This document shows, piece by piece, positions 31,371 to 41,872 of a stretch of DNA of 64,000 nt. Under the pieces are notes generated by a model, which saw nothing but the letters and a program-made list of their open reading frames with translations, ran no database searches and had not been told where the DNA came from. The position numbers and the translations under genes were made by a program. The stretch is from Clitoria ternatea (lineage: Eukaryota > Streptophyta > Magnoliopsida > Fabales > Fabaceae): assembly GCA_037962975.1 (NCBI GenBank), contig CM075670.1:154570501-154634500 (forward strand). The letters run 5' to 3'. Every line of letters starts with the position of its first letter. Position 1 is the stretch's first letter.

Positions 31371-32025
31371 GTTTTTACGTTCACCCTCCTCATGATGCGG
31401 CAGAAAGAAAAGAACAACGCCACAGTAGGCGTAAACTCCAGATGCTCCGCCATCACTTCAAAGCTTCGAACTATTCCCCAACCATTTGGGTGCAGCTGAG
31501 AAGGAGCACAATCCAAGAACCTCAGCACGCCCATCTGGAATCTGTTCAAGGGGAAACGCACTCCCAGCTGAGTGAACAGAATATCGTACATATATATTGT
31601 ACGATTATTCTGAGGACGATGGCAAATCCTTTCGAATGTCTTAGGAGAGCGAACAATGAACCTATCTTCATACCGTTCATCTTTCCAGATAGGCACAGAC
31701 AGCTCCACTACACCGCCACTAGTTGTTGCATGGCGAGAGGAAGTACCCTTAACATCCTCCTCAACCCAATAATAAGGATCAATCTCGAGCGTCTTCTCCC
31801 AGTCCAGTCCATGCAACACGATGTTTTGACACTCTGCCATTGTCAATACTTGGGTATGGGAAACACCTCCTGACACAAACGAATGTACAGCATTACTAAA
31901 GTACTCCACGCTGCTGTAAAACGTCGAGTCCTCCCAGTATAAAAAGCCTCATCTCCACTCTCAATATCAGAAAACATGGGACGAACAGAAACCCTAGAAT
32001 GAGACTCTGACCTCTTTCCTCTCAT
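31250..32025 (-). pseudogene. TAT-1 antisense gene, N-terminal part with Transposase_28-like domain
   Basis: A plausible ATG is at 32025 (MRGKRSESHSRVSVRPMFSD). A frame change near 31940-31946, at a short A/T run, leads into the frame holding YFSNAVHSFVSGGVSHTQVL, then FPLNRFQMGVLRFLDCAPSQ and LHPNGWGIVRSFEVMAEHL. That block resembles PF04195 (putative gypsy type transposon). The frame is read through into a second frame change near 31360. The gene is opposite in direction to gag-pol and has its own TATA-like box upstream (32236-32244). Family assignment is by eye. Confidence 0.68.
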
Positions 32026-32235
32026 CTTCCTTTTTACGAACACACAAAAAGGAAAACTAAAGCTAACCCAATGGAAATGAAGAAGCAAAGAAGAGGAAGA
32101 AACAAGTACCTTAAGCTTCTGAAAGATAGAAGAACTCCAAACACCAATAAACTCGCAAGAGAGTAGCAAAAACACTTTCAGCGAACAAATACGAAGTGAG
32201 AGATGAAGCAAAACATTTCCCTTCTGAGAGTTTAC

Positions 32236-32244
32236 CTATTTATA
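32236..32244 (-). promoter_or_regulatory. Candidate TATA box of the TAT-1 antisense gene
   Basis: The minus strand reads TATAAATAG inside GCCTATAAATAGGTAAACTC. It lies about 210 bp upstream of the ATG at 32025. The intervening leader is pyrimidine-rich (TTTCTTCCTCTTCTTTGCTT), as in many plant 5' UTRs, and has a GTAC donor-like site at 32109. No LTR lies upstream in this direction close enough to serve as promoter. Confidence 0.6.
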
Positions 32245-32689
32245 GGCATAGCTTGGGGGGAAATAAGCGAATCCTCAGAAATTAAAATATGCATTTACAA
32301 CCGTTGGATTTGTCTCACTGACGGTTCCTTTTTTGCTGAAACCAATAGATATATCTAAGGGCAGATATTTCATGGGCCACGTTTTCAAAATCCAAGGCCC
32401 ACGGTAATAACCTCGAAAACGGTTCTCAATTGCCATCACGCGCATTTATGTCCCATCATTGGAATGGCAATCGTTACGAGGGCATACGTGGCAATGGAAG
32501 ACTGAAGAATAAAAAACGTGGTTTCGAGGCGCATTAATGACAGGCGTGTCAAGTAGTGACAGCCAATAAATGCACGAAAACACCTGTCCATAAATCCTGA
32601 AATAACAAGCGCCGCCTAAACCCATGCCTACAAAAGCTAAACTTAAAGTGTTATAGCTCATTAAAGTGACTCCGCCAGTCACTATAACA
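32245..32689 (+). other. TAT-1 3' spacer before the polypurine tract, no gene seen
   Basis: About 445 bp between the antisense promoter and the 3' LTR. No ORF with recognisable content. It would include the upstream control region of the antisense gene. Confidence 0.5.
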
Positions 32690-32703
32690 AGCTAGGGGGC
32701 ATA
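32690..32703 (+). other. TAT-1 polypurine tract
   Basis: GCTAGGGGGCATA ends right at the 3' LTR, the position needed to prime plus-strand synthesis. This short G-run form is common in Tat elements. Confidence 0.8.
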
Positions 32704-33621
32704 TGATCCGGTCCTAACACCGGCCCCCAAGAGCATGGCTTTAATGCTTTGCCAGATCAGCATTTTGAACAAGAGGAGTACGCGATTGAGCACATTATAA
32801 TCACTTCTATACGGAGTACATACCGCCAGGGCAGGTAACTCCGCCAAGGCATGTTACTCCGCCAAGGAACATAACCCCGCCAAGGCACATTACACTACCA
32901 AGGCACCTTACTCCGCCAAGGCATGTTACTCCGCCAAGGAACGTAACCCCGCCAAAGTTGTTACTCCGCCAAGCCATAAACTCAATATTGGCGGAATACT
33001 GAATTTCCCACACTACGTAGCGAGCCCATACTCACAACCCCAGCACGAGATTGACTCTGTCTTGAGAGGTTAATAATGGGAATCACGCTGTCACGCATAA
33101 AGGGAAATAACAATAAAATATTAAAGCACTAACGCTTTCCAGACAAGTGGTGATACCTACTACAATAATGGTGCATGTAAACGGCGCAAGGACCCACCAC
33201 CTTTTCAGCATTATGCCTGAAGACAAGGAGTGGGTCCTACCAATAATGGAGCACCAGTAACAGGTATATAAACCTCTCTCGAAAAGGTATAAGGGATCTT
33301 TTTTCCCATTCTCTGAACCTTACACTCTCTTACTTGTATAATTCTCTCTGACTGTATTTCTAAGTCTCTAAGTATTCTGAAATACTGACTTGAGCGTCAG
33401 AGAACGATTGCAGGTACCACCCCCAATCGGGTCAAGGCAACGTAGATCCCGTCAGGCGGACTATGACACCGCCCCAGAGTACATTGCACTCCGCCTCAAC
33501 TTACAAAGACTCTCCGTATTTACATTTATACGCACATTGCTTTGTATCAAAAACACATTTATATGTATATTTTGAGTTGTTCTACAAGCATACTTCTACA
33601 CCCCCTGTAAAAAATAGTTCA
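32704..33621 (+). repeat. TAT-1 3' LTR (918 bp)
   Basis: Same length and ends as 20094-21011, with nine differences, all transitions (for example positions equivalent to T/C and G/A at the RNA-like strand). Followed directly by the CTTTC target duplication (33622-33626) and by ATH-2 sequence. Confidence 0.96.
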
Positions 33622-33626
33622 CTTTC

Positions 33627-34162
33627 TTTAAGCGTGACAGTCTTTTAATTATTCTCGCTTAAGCGCAACTTATCACGCTTAAGCGTGATCGGGTTTATTT
33701 TGAAAATTCCTTTTGTATTGTTGCCACGCTTAAAGCTTGAATCCTTCCCTTAAGCCTGATATGGATAGTGTATGGCTCACCTTGGCTCGCTGGAGCGAGT
33801 ACATCCAGTGCTTGAGCGTGGTATATATGAGCCATGACTTACTTTGTCTCGCTTAAGCGAGAGTCTTCACGCTTGGGCTAGATGTTTTCCTGATGCTCTC
33901 CTAATCTATTTAAGCATACCTTTTTAGTTTTGCTTCTTTGAACAGATTCAGCTTGACCATAATCAATCTTAAGCTCCAGTTTTATTTGTCTTTGTTTAAA
34001 ACTTGATTTGGATTTCTCTTGATGAGTGACCTACAAAATAAATAGAAACTTTAATAATATTTAAAGTAAAATTCTCATGAAAAGAAAGCATAAAAAAAAA
34101 ATTTTTGGATTGCCTCCCAATGAGCGGTTGTTTATCGTCTTTAGCTTGACGCCTGAGTTTGA
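33627..34162 (-). other. ATH-2 region after pol with CTTAAG palindromes; no gene
   Basis: Non-coding continuation of ATH-2 to the right of TAT-1. Motifs such as CGCTTAAGCG recur from 33628 to 33890, continuing the cluster at 19812-20085. Confidence 0.7.
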
Positions 34163-34438
34163 TCATGGATCCTTCAGTAGAATATTGGTGGTGACCTTCT
34201 CCACCTCTCCTCCTAGATAGGGCTTTAGTGTTTGTCCATTCACAACCCAAGTTCTTTTAGACTTAGGGTCCTGTAATTCAACAGCCCCATAAGATTTCAC
34301 CTCCTTCACAATAAAGGGTCCTGACCATTTAGACTTGAGTTTTCCTGGAAACAGTTTCATCCTTGAATTGAAAAGAAGAACAGATTGTCCCTGGTGAAAA
34401 CTTTTCTTCATGATGTGCCTATCATGGTAAGCCTTCAT
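34163..34438 (-). pseudogene. ATH-2 integrase C-terminal segment
   Basis: 91 codons, same frame as all ATH-2 pol segments. It reads MKAYHDRHIMKKSFHQGQSV, then SRMKLFPGKLKSKWSGPFIV and VNGQTLKPYLGG, standard for the Athila integrase C-terminus. A TGA upstream at about 34481 separates it from the core. Confidence 0.85.
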
Positions 34439-34480
34439 TTTATCTTTATAAATCCTTGATGAGTCATAGGCCTGATTCCT

Positions 34481-35302
34481 TCATTCTTCTAACTTGTGCA
34501 TCTGGATTTTCCTCTCTTCAGCTGATGCCCTTGGGTCATAGTTGAGTGCCTTCATTGCCAAAAATGCTTTATGTTCAAGTTCGACTAGAAGATGACAGTT
34601 TTTTCCATATACCAACTGATAAGGTGAAAATCTAGTTGGTGCCTTGTAAGTTGTTCTATAAGCCCATAGAGCGTCGTCCAGTTTCAACGACCAATCCTTT
34701 CTACTTTGACTAATTGTCATCTCCAGTATCCTCTTAATTTCTCTGTTGGATACTTCTACTTGGCCATTGGCTTGCAGATGGTAAGGGGAGGTTACTTTGT
34801 GCTTGACTCCATAATGTTCTAGGCATCGTTGGAGTTGGGTGTTGCAGAAATGAGAGCCTCTGTCACTTATCAACACTCTTGGAGTGCCAAACCTACTGAA
34901 AATGTGTTTCTTAAGAAATTTGATGACAGTTTTGGCATCAGCTTTAGTACATGCCATGGCTTCTACCCATTTTGAGACATAGTCTACTGCCACAATAATG
35001 TATTCATTTAAAAATGATATTGGTAGTGGCCCAATAAAACCTATGCCCCAGCAATCGAAGACTTCTATTTCCAGGATGGTGGTTAATGGCATCTCGTGTC
35101 TTCTTGATATGCTACCTGTCTTCTGACATGCATCACAATGCTGCACAAAAACATTAGCATCTTTAAACAATGAAGGCCAATAACAACCTGATTGGAGGAT
35201 TTTAGCTGCCGTCCTTTCCCCATTAAAGTGTCCTCCATAGGGTGAGCTATGGCAGTGCCATAAGATGCTATTAGCTTCTTCTTGGGACACACACCTCCTC
35301 AA
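34481..35302 (-). pseudogene. ATH-2 integrase finger and core with altered catalytic Asp
   Basis: 273 codons with the HHCC finger (HSSPYGGHFNGERT and HCDACQKTGS) and core. The position of the first catalytic Asp reads CWGIGFIGPLP: a Gly replaces the usual Asp after GI. The second Asp (SDRGSHF) and the Glu (GQVEVSNREI) are present. Even without the stops, integration activity should be lost. It is bounded by stops at 34481 and 35312. Confidence 0.88.
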
Positions 35303-35311
35303 AATATGGTC

Positions 35312-36319
35312 TTATCCAAGTTTAAACAGGTAAAGATCGTCCCATATGAACTGTTTTGCATCTTTCAAAAAATTTTTCTTCTCTTGCCATGAGAGATCAT
35401 TAGGCAATACTCCAGCAGCCTTAAAGTTGGCCATGTCTGCAAACCATGGCCTTTCTTTCATCATTAATAGCTTTTCATCAGGAAATTCTTCTTTCACCTC
35501 AGGCTGGAGTAGTGTGACTTCCTGATTGACAAGGCGTGACAAGTGATCTGCAATGAAATTTTCGCTGCCCTTTTTGTACTTGACTACTAGGTTGAATTCT
35601 TGCATCAGCAAGATCCATCTAATTGGCCTGGGCTTAGAATCAGGTTTATTCAGCAGATATTTAATAGCAGCATGGTCAGTAAAAATAGTGATTTTGGAAC
35701 TAATCAGATAAGTTCTAAATTTTTCCAGGCCATACACTATTGCTAAGAGTTCTTTTTCTGTTGTTGCGTAATTTGTTTGTGCAGGGTTTAAAACTTTGCT
35801 AGCATAGTGTATGACATGAAAAAATTTTACCTTTCTTTGTCCTAATACGGCCCTAATAGCATAATCACTGGCATCACACATCATTTCAAAGTCTAATTCC
35901 CAATCAGGGGCAACTATCACAGGTGTACATGTTAGTCTATGTTTTAAGGTTTCAAATGCATGTAAACAAGAATTGTCAAAAACAAAAGGAGTGTCTTTGT
36001 TTAAGAGATTACTCAAAGTCTTTGCAATTTTTGAGAAGTCCTTGATGAATCTTCTATAGAATCCTGCATGGCCCAAGAAGCTCCTTACTCCTTTCACGTT
36101 CCCTGGTGGTGGTAATTTCTCAATTACTTCCACCTTTGCTTTGTCCACTTCAATGCCTCGTTTAGAGATTTGATGTCTTAACACAATGCCTTCAGTGACC
36201 ATGAAGTGGCACTTTTCCCAATTTAAAACTAAATTGGTGTCCACACATCTTTTCAGTACTATGGTCAAATTTTTTAAACATTGATCGAATGATGGACCAA
36301 AAACAGAGAAATCATCCAT
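35312..36319 (-). pseudogene. ATH-2 reverse transcriptase C-terminal part and RNase H
   Basis: 335 codons. It starts at the catalytic loop (MDDFSVFGPSFDQC), then the thumb (VRSFLGHAGFYRRFIKDFSK) and RNase H (MMCDASDYAIRAVLGQ, then NYATTEKELLAIVYGLEKFR and FTDHAAIKYLL). A TAG just upstream (36326-36328) cuts the catalytic domain in two. Same frame as its neighbours. Confidence 0.9.
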
Positions 36320-36325
36320 GAAGAC

Positions 36326-36811
36326 CTAAATGCATTTTTCCACCAAATCAGAGAAGATAGCTAGCATACATCTTCGAAATGTTGCAGGAGCATTACATAA
36401 CCCAAAGGGCATTTTCCTGTATGTAAACACCCCAAAAGGACATGTAAATGCTATTTTTTCTTGATCTTCTGGTGTAACTGCTATCTGGTTGTAGCCTGAG
36501 TAACCATCTAGAAAGCAATAGTATGCTTGTCCTGCAAGTCTTTCCAGCATTTGATCCATGAAGGGTAGAGGAAAATGATCTTTCCGGGTTGCAGTGTTCA
36601 GTTTTCTGTAGTCGATACACATCCTCCATCCTGTGACTGTTCTTGTAGGGATCAATTCATTTTTTTCATTTTGTATGACAGTGATTCCTCCTTTCTTTGG
36701 AACAACCTGCACAGGACTTACCCAAGAGCTATCAGAAATTGGATAAATTATACCAGCTTCTAGTAATTTAATTACCTCCCCTTTCACTACTTCCTTCATG
36801 GTTGGATTCAA
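36326..36811 (-). pseudogene. ATH-2 reverse transcriptase N-terminal part
   Basis: 161 codons with VVKGEVIKLLEAGIIYPISD, SSWVSPVQVVPKKGG, MCIDYRKLNTATRKDHFPLP and FLDGYSGYNQIAV. These are fingers and palm of an Athila-type reverse transcriptase. It ends two codons before the FMDD loop at a TAG. Confidence 0.9.
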
Positions 36812-36817
36812 GCGTCT

Positions 36818-37093
36818 CTATGGCTGAGCAATTAGTTTAAATTCTTGTTCCATGTAAATGTGATGCGTACAGTAGGCTGGGCTTATTCCTTTCAAATCTT
36901 CCAGTCTCCATCCAATTGCTGTTGAGTGCTCTTTCAAGACTTGAATCAATTGCCTTTCTTCTGTACCTGTCAATTCCCTATTAATAATAACAGGTTTTTG
37001 GTTATCATCATCAAGAAAAACATATTTTAGGTGTGAAGGTAAGGCTTTTAACTCTACTTTTGGTAGGACAACTTCTTTTGTCTTCTCTGACAA
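36818..37093 (-). pseudogene. ATH-2 linker before the reverse transcriptase
   Basis: 91 codons, same frame, with LPSHLKYVFLDDDNQKPVII and STAIGWRLEDLKGISPAYCT, the usual lead into gypsy reverse transcriptase. A TAG at about 36818 separates it from the next piece. Confidence 0.82.
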
Positions 37094-37240
37094 CTTTTCA
37101 TAATGAATTTCTTGTTGAATGTCATGTTTGTCCTCCTTCGAGTTTCCCCCGTCTTCGTCTATTGTTCCATTTGCTTCAACGCTTAGCTCACCTAGTGGAT
37201 CTTTGTTGAGCCATTCGCTGGTTTGTTCTCTGATGGCTTC

Positions 37241-37657
37241 TTATTCAATGTCAATTTTGAAGCATTGTTGCTTGTCCTTTGGATACTTCATCACATCAAA
37301 CACATTGAAGTTTACTTCCTCATCTTGCACTCTTACTTTTAGCTTTCCATCGTCCACATCAATAATTACCTTTGCGGTCTTCATGAAGGGTCTCCCCAGA
37401 ATGAGAGGCATTTTTGCATCTTCTTCAATATCCATTATGACAAAATCTACAAGAAATACGAACTTGTCAACTCTTACCAGCACATCCTCAGCTATGCCAT
37501 ATGGAAACTTCATAGATCGATCCACAAGTTGGAGGGTCATCCGTGTTGGCTTCACCTCAAGATCTCTAATTCTTTTCACCATTGAGAGGGGCATTAAGTT
37601 AATGCTTGCTCCCAAGTCTAAGAGTGCTTTTCCTACTGGTAAATTACCAATAGTCAC
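37241..37657 (-). pseudogene. ATH-2 aspartic protease segment
   Basis: 138 codons. Active-site block LLDLGASINLMPLSM (D-L-G-A), followed by the flap and VDFVIMDIEEDAKMPLILGR, as in Athila proteases. Bounded by in-frame stops at both ends. Confidence 0.85.
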
Positions 37658-37690
37658 TGGGATTGTAAAACTTCCGAGGTCTTTTGTTTT

Positions 37691-37951
37691 TTATGGCAGT
37701 GCTTTTTGAATGATGGCACTGCATCCTGCGGCTAGTTCCACTGTTTCTTCAGAAAATCTTTTCTTTTTTGTTAACAGCTCCTTCATGAACTTAGCGTAAG
37801 TTGGCATTTGCTCCATGGCTTCCACAAAAGGTATGTTTATTTGTAACCTTTTGAAGATATCCATAAATCTTGCAAATTGCCTCTCCTTGTCTATTTTTGA
37901 AGGGTTCTTTGGATACAGCAAACTTTTCAGTTGTGGTGCTGGGTCGTCCAC
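37691..37951 (-). pseudogene. ATH-2 gag C-terminal to protease linker
   Basis: 86 codons with FARFMDIFKRLQINIPFVEA, MEQMPTYAKFMKELLTKKKR, typical of the Athila gag-protease junction. It is in the pol frame; the gag frame ends at an A-rich run near 37970, so a frame change lies there. Confidence 0.82.
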
Positions 37952-37968
37952 CTTCTTCTTCCCTACTT

Positions 37969-39402
37969 TTATTTCTTTTTTTTTTCTTTTTCAACTTCCT
38001 CCTTCATATGTACATCTTCAATTTTTTTATTTTTCTTTTCACTAACTTCCTCCTTTGTTTCTTTTTCAAAAAAATTTTCCACTTTTTCTTCCACCTTGTC
38101 ATCCTCTTTTTGTTGTCCAATGACCTTCCCACTTCTTGTTGTGATTTCTTTACATTGCTCCTTCAGATTTGGGTGTGTATTGGCTCCAAATTGAGAGTTA
38201 TGATGCTCTGCGATTTGACGAGCCAGTTGCCCCACTTGAGTCTCCAGGTTTCTTATTGAAGCATCGGTGTTTTTTTGATTGGTGATTGAGACCTGCATGA
38301 ATTTTTCTAGAGTATCCTTTAGTTTTGATGTCCTTTCTGTCAAGGAAGGGCCTTGCTGATAAGGTTGTTGTCTGTTGGACGTGCCTGCTTCTTGCTTCCA
38401 TCCACTATTTTGATTATTTCTCCATCCCTGTGAAAAATTGTTAGAGTAAGCATTGTTATTGAAGTTACCCTGCTTACCTTGGTTATTCATATATAGGATG
38501 GATTGGTCTCCTTGCTCTCCTTGGCAATGTCCATTCTGATGTTCTCCTCCATAAAAATCATATCTCATTTGTGCTTGTTGGTTTCCCGTAGAGGATTGTA
38601 CAACATGCAGTTGTTGAGGGAGTTTTGCCATTTGCTGTGTCAGAGCTTCAATTTGTTGTGTCAAAATTTTTTGTTGAGCCAAAATGGCATCTGTTGTATT
38701 GAGTTCCAACATTCCCTTCTTTTGGACTTGTGTTCTGTCATGCTGAGCTTGGTAATCTGTGGATGATAATGCTTCAATAATCCTTGTAGCTTGCTCTGTA
38801 TCCACTGTCATCATGGTTCCTCCAGCTGCTGCATCCAGTATCATTTTGGTATCTGCTTTAAGTCCACTGTAGAAGATATTCAATTGGGCAATATCTTCTA
38901 AGCCATGGTTTGGGCATCTTCTTAGGAGAGATTTGTAACGTTCCCATGCCTCACAAAAGGGTTCATCATGGCTTTGTTTAAATGTTGTAATATCTGATTT
39001 AGCCTTGATAAATCTAGATGGTGGGAAAAATCTGTGTAGGAATTTCTCCTCCACTGTGTCCCAGCTGTTCAGGCTTTGATTTGGGTGCGACTGGAGCCAT
39101 TCTTTAGCTTTACCTACAAGAGAAAAAGGAAACAATCTTAGATACGCTGCTTCAATTACTTCCTGTTCAAAGCCAATTGTTCCTACCAATTCATAGAATG
39201 TGGCCAAGTGAGTGTATGGATCTTCACTGGACATTCCATGGAATTGATGGGAACTAATTAAACTAAGGAAGGCAGGTTTCATTTCTATAGCCCTGATTGT
39301 ATTTTGTATAGCAATGCTTGAGTAGTGTCTAGGTCCTTGTTACAGAGTGTAATCTCCAAGTGTTTTCCTTGGTGGGTTTTGGTTGTTGTTGTTGACATCC
39401 AT
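37969..39402 (-). pseudogene. ATH-2 gag with one premature stop near its start
   Basis: The likely start is the ATG at 39402 (MDVNNNNQNPPRKTLGDYT), which runs in frame into a TAA at 39340-39342 and then on through the rest of gag. Retrotrans_gag-type blocks are PYTHLATFYELVGTIGFEQE, AYLRLFPFSLVGKAKEWLQS and FCEAWERYKSLLRRCPNHGL. The C-terminal half is glutamine- and asparagine-rich, then lysine-rich. No CCHC knuckle was seen. It ends in an A-run where the frame changes to pol. Confidence 0.9.
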
Positions 39403-39638
39403 TGTATGAGAGGAGGTTTGTCCTGCTTGGAAGTTCTGCTTGGATTTCTTTATTTTCTTGAGGAACCTGTCTGTCTCTGGATCGAATACAAATTGTTATT
39501 TTGTAACCCGTCCTCTCAAGATCATAAATCAAGTACGCAAAATAGCAAAGTTGCTACAAAAATTAAAAACAAATTGAAAATAAATTTATTTACACTGTCT
39601 TGTCGATTCAATGCTAAAATATTCAAACTCGAATCACC

Positions 39639-39656
39639 TCCCCGGCAACGGCACCA
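39639..39656 (-). other. ATH-2 primer binding site (Athila type)
   Basis: The minus strand reads TGGTGCCGTTGCCGGGGA, close to the Athila consensus TGGCGCCGTTGCCGGGGA. The site lies six bases inside the 5' LTR end at 39663. Confidence 0.9.
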
Positions 39657-39662
39657 AAAACT

Positions 39663-41251
39663 TGATGAAGTATTTTTCATATATTGGAATGAAGAGTTCA
39701 ATGAAAGAGAATCAAGTTTGTATAATATGAACTCAATGGAATGCTTGTGCCAAGTTTAAACACAGAAGTTGTAATACAGTATAGTTGTCGTTCCACTGGG
39801 GAGATATTAGAATGAAGATCTTAGTTTTGAATTGATTAGACAGGAGGTTCTTGTTTTGTTTTGTTGTGAATGATGTTGAATGAAAAAGTGAATAACTAAT
39901 AAAATTTGCAAAAGATACAGTGAATGGTTTTTGAGAGAAATCAATTTTGTAAAACAGGGATTGGCTTCATCACATCTTCACCTTCTGTAAGCTGCATAAG
40001 TTTTTATATAAGTAAATCAAAAAGATAATTTCTACGTCACAATCATAGTCATTTGTATCGATCCCTTGACTACAAAATTCATAAGAATGATTTCAAACTG
40101 CTGATCCCTTAGTCACTTTGAAATCATCCCAGCATTATTGATCGATTGTTTTGACGTTTATTGCGTTAGACGCCATCCCTGGCTACCTACTCACAATAAG
40201 TATTTCTTTCAGATCTGCTTTCAAAAGTCACTTCCCAGCATACTTGAGAAAACTTAAAACAAGAAAATAGTGATCAAGTACTTTCAGGCATTAAACGCAG
40301 AAGGAAATACAGAAACTTATCAAATCTCATTACTAAATAAAAACTTACAACAGCATTACTTCAGTGTTGAATGGATTACAGCCAATCCCATAAGGGATTT
40401 TAGTTACTCATGCCTTGCATTTTCACCTTCAAAATATGAATACAAAAAATAATGGAAAAGGTTGGATTGTGAGGGAAATACAGAGGATGAATTTGATGCT
40501 TGATGTTCTATTTTCTGCTTGATTTATAGGAGTTATGGTTCAGCTTCCCTAGCCACTTTCATAAACCCCATGAAGGAATATTCGGAGACATGCAGAAACA
40601 CGAGAAAATGGTTGAGTTGGCATCGCACCATTGGTGAATATTAAATTAAAAATCCCATACTGCATGAGTCACGCTTGAGCTTGATGGTCATGGTCAAGCA
40701 TGGAAGGTCCTGATGCTCACTGTTTGCTTCTTGCTTAAGCTGAGAATAGCCACGCTTAAGCATGTGATTGTTATGCAAAATGTTCAACTCACGCTCAAGA
40801 CACGCTCAGCCTCGCTCAAGCGCGTTCAGGTTCACGCTTGAGCGTCCCCTTCTCACGCTCAAGCGTGGGGGAGGGGGTCTGATGCTACTTGCTTTCTTTA
40901 AATCCATGCCCTGGGTCACGCTTAAGTGAGCTCGGGCCCGCGCTTAAGCGTGACATACTGTTGTTGTATTCTTCAATTTCGCTTAAGCGTAAGGGCAGTG
41001 TAGGCTTTCTGTTTCTTCCACGCTCAAGCGTGTAATATGCCACGCTCAAGCGTCCTTGCTTGATGCTCTGGTGCTTCTTGATTTCTTCAAGGCTTTTGAC
41101 AACTTTTTCACTGATTTTGATAATTCAAGATTCTTTACACAATACACTAATTATAATCAAAATCATGCTTAATTATTACTAAATCAGTTAAGTTCCTTTT
41201 AAAAATGAGTTTAATTGAAGCATGAAATCAATACAAAATAAGCACTTATCA
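39663..41251 (-). repeat. ATH-2 5' LTR (1,589 bp)
   Basis: Same ends as the 3' LTR. It is followed on the plus strand by ATCTC, the second copy of the target duplication. A TATA-like CTATAAAT lies at about 40522-40529 on the minus strand. U3 has the same CTTAAG/CTCAAG palindromes. Confidence 0.95.
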
Positions 41252-41872
41252 ATCTCTTAGGCATTCACCTGTAGAGGAACTAATTGTGAAATTAGAAGTT
41301 GAATCCTAATTATTCACCTAGAATGTAGGCCTGACTTAACTAGGTAGCAAGAAGTATACCCGAGCCCTCAACTATGACTCCACTCTGAAGAAGAGCTCAA
41401 AAGTGACCTAAATTTTCCAGCTCAGCAATGAAGTTCCACTTCCTTCCTTGTTCTCACATAAATTCAACTAGAATTCTTCTCAATGTAGAGTTTAGAACTT
41501 CATTGAAGCCTCAACAATCCCAACCTTAAGGGTTTAACAACCCATGGAAGGTGGAGAAATTATTTCAAAAATAAAAGACATAGAGAAATGGGAGAGAGTG
41601 TAGAAAGATGAAAGTTGTAGAGAGTGTGTGAAAATCTGAGAAATGAATATGAATAATTACCTTTGTGTGTTACTTACAAAGTACCAACCATATATATAGT
41701 GTTTGGTTCCAACTAACTAACTAACACTAACATAATTACAAACTTGCCCCAAAGGGGCTTACAAACTTGCCCCAAAGGGGCTTACAAACAAATAATAAAA
41801 CTTAACTTAATACAATAAAAATTCAAGTGTTTCCAATTCTCCCTCGCAAGCACGCATAACCATGGCGAAAAC
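41252..41872 (-). repeat. ATH-1: Athila-like LTR, outer (U3-side) part
   Basis: It resumes ATH-1 after the ATCTC duplication. A TATA-like TATATATA at 41691-41698 reads best on the minus strand. A 23-bp unit (ACAAACTTGCCCCAAAGGGG plus CTT) is repeated twice at 41738-41784. No gene. The outer LTR end is not seen and may be covered by TEK-1. Confidence 0.6.

Larger units (their letters stand above)
20094..33621 (+). mobile_element. TAT-1: Tat-lineage Ty3/gypsy retrotransposon (plus strand) nested in ATH-2
   Basis: Two 918-bp LTRs (20094-21011 and 32704-33621) start TGATCCGG and end TAGTTCA or CAGTTCA. Both are flanked by the exact 5-bp duplication CTTTC (20089-20093 and 33622-33626). Internal order: primer site, gag-protease-reverse transcriptase-RNase H-second RNase H in one ORF, integrase, two tandem arrays, an antisense gene and a polypurine tract. 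The second RNase H and the antisense ORF between integrase and 3' LTR are Tat-lineage traits. LTRs differ at nine positions. Confidence 0.95.
15140..41251 (-). mobile_element. ATH-2: full-length Athila-like Ty3/gypsy retrotransposon (minus strand), with TAT-1 nested inside
   Basis: Two LTRs (15140-16727 and 39663-41251) in direct orientation flank the element, with the 5-bp target duplication ATCTC at 15135-15139 and 41252-41256. Minus-strand order: 5' LTR, primer site, gag, protease, reverse transcriptase, RNase H, integrase, then a gap split by TAT-1, then an ORF in the env position, a polypurine tract and the 3' LTR. This layout and the primer site are Athila features. Without the 13.5-kb TAT-1 insertion the element is about 12.6 kb. 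LTR divergence is about 2.9% by hand alignment. Confidence 0.93.
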
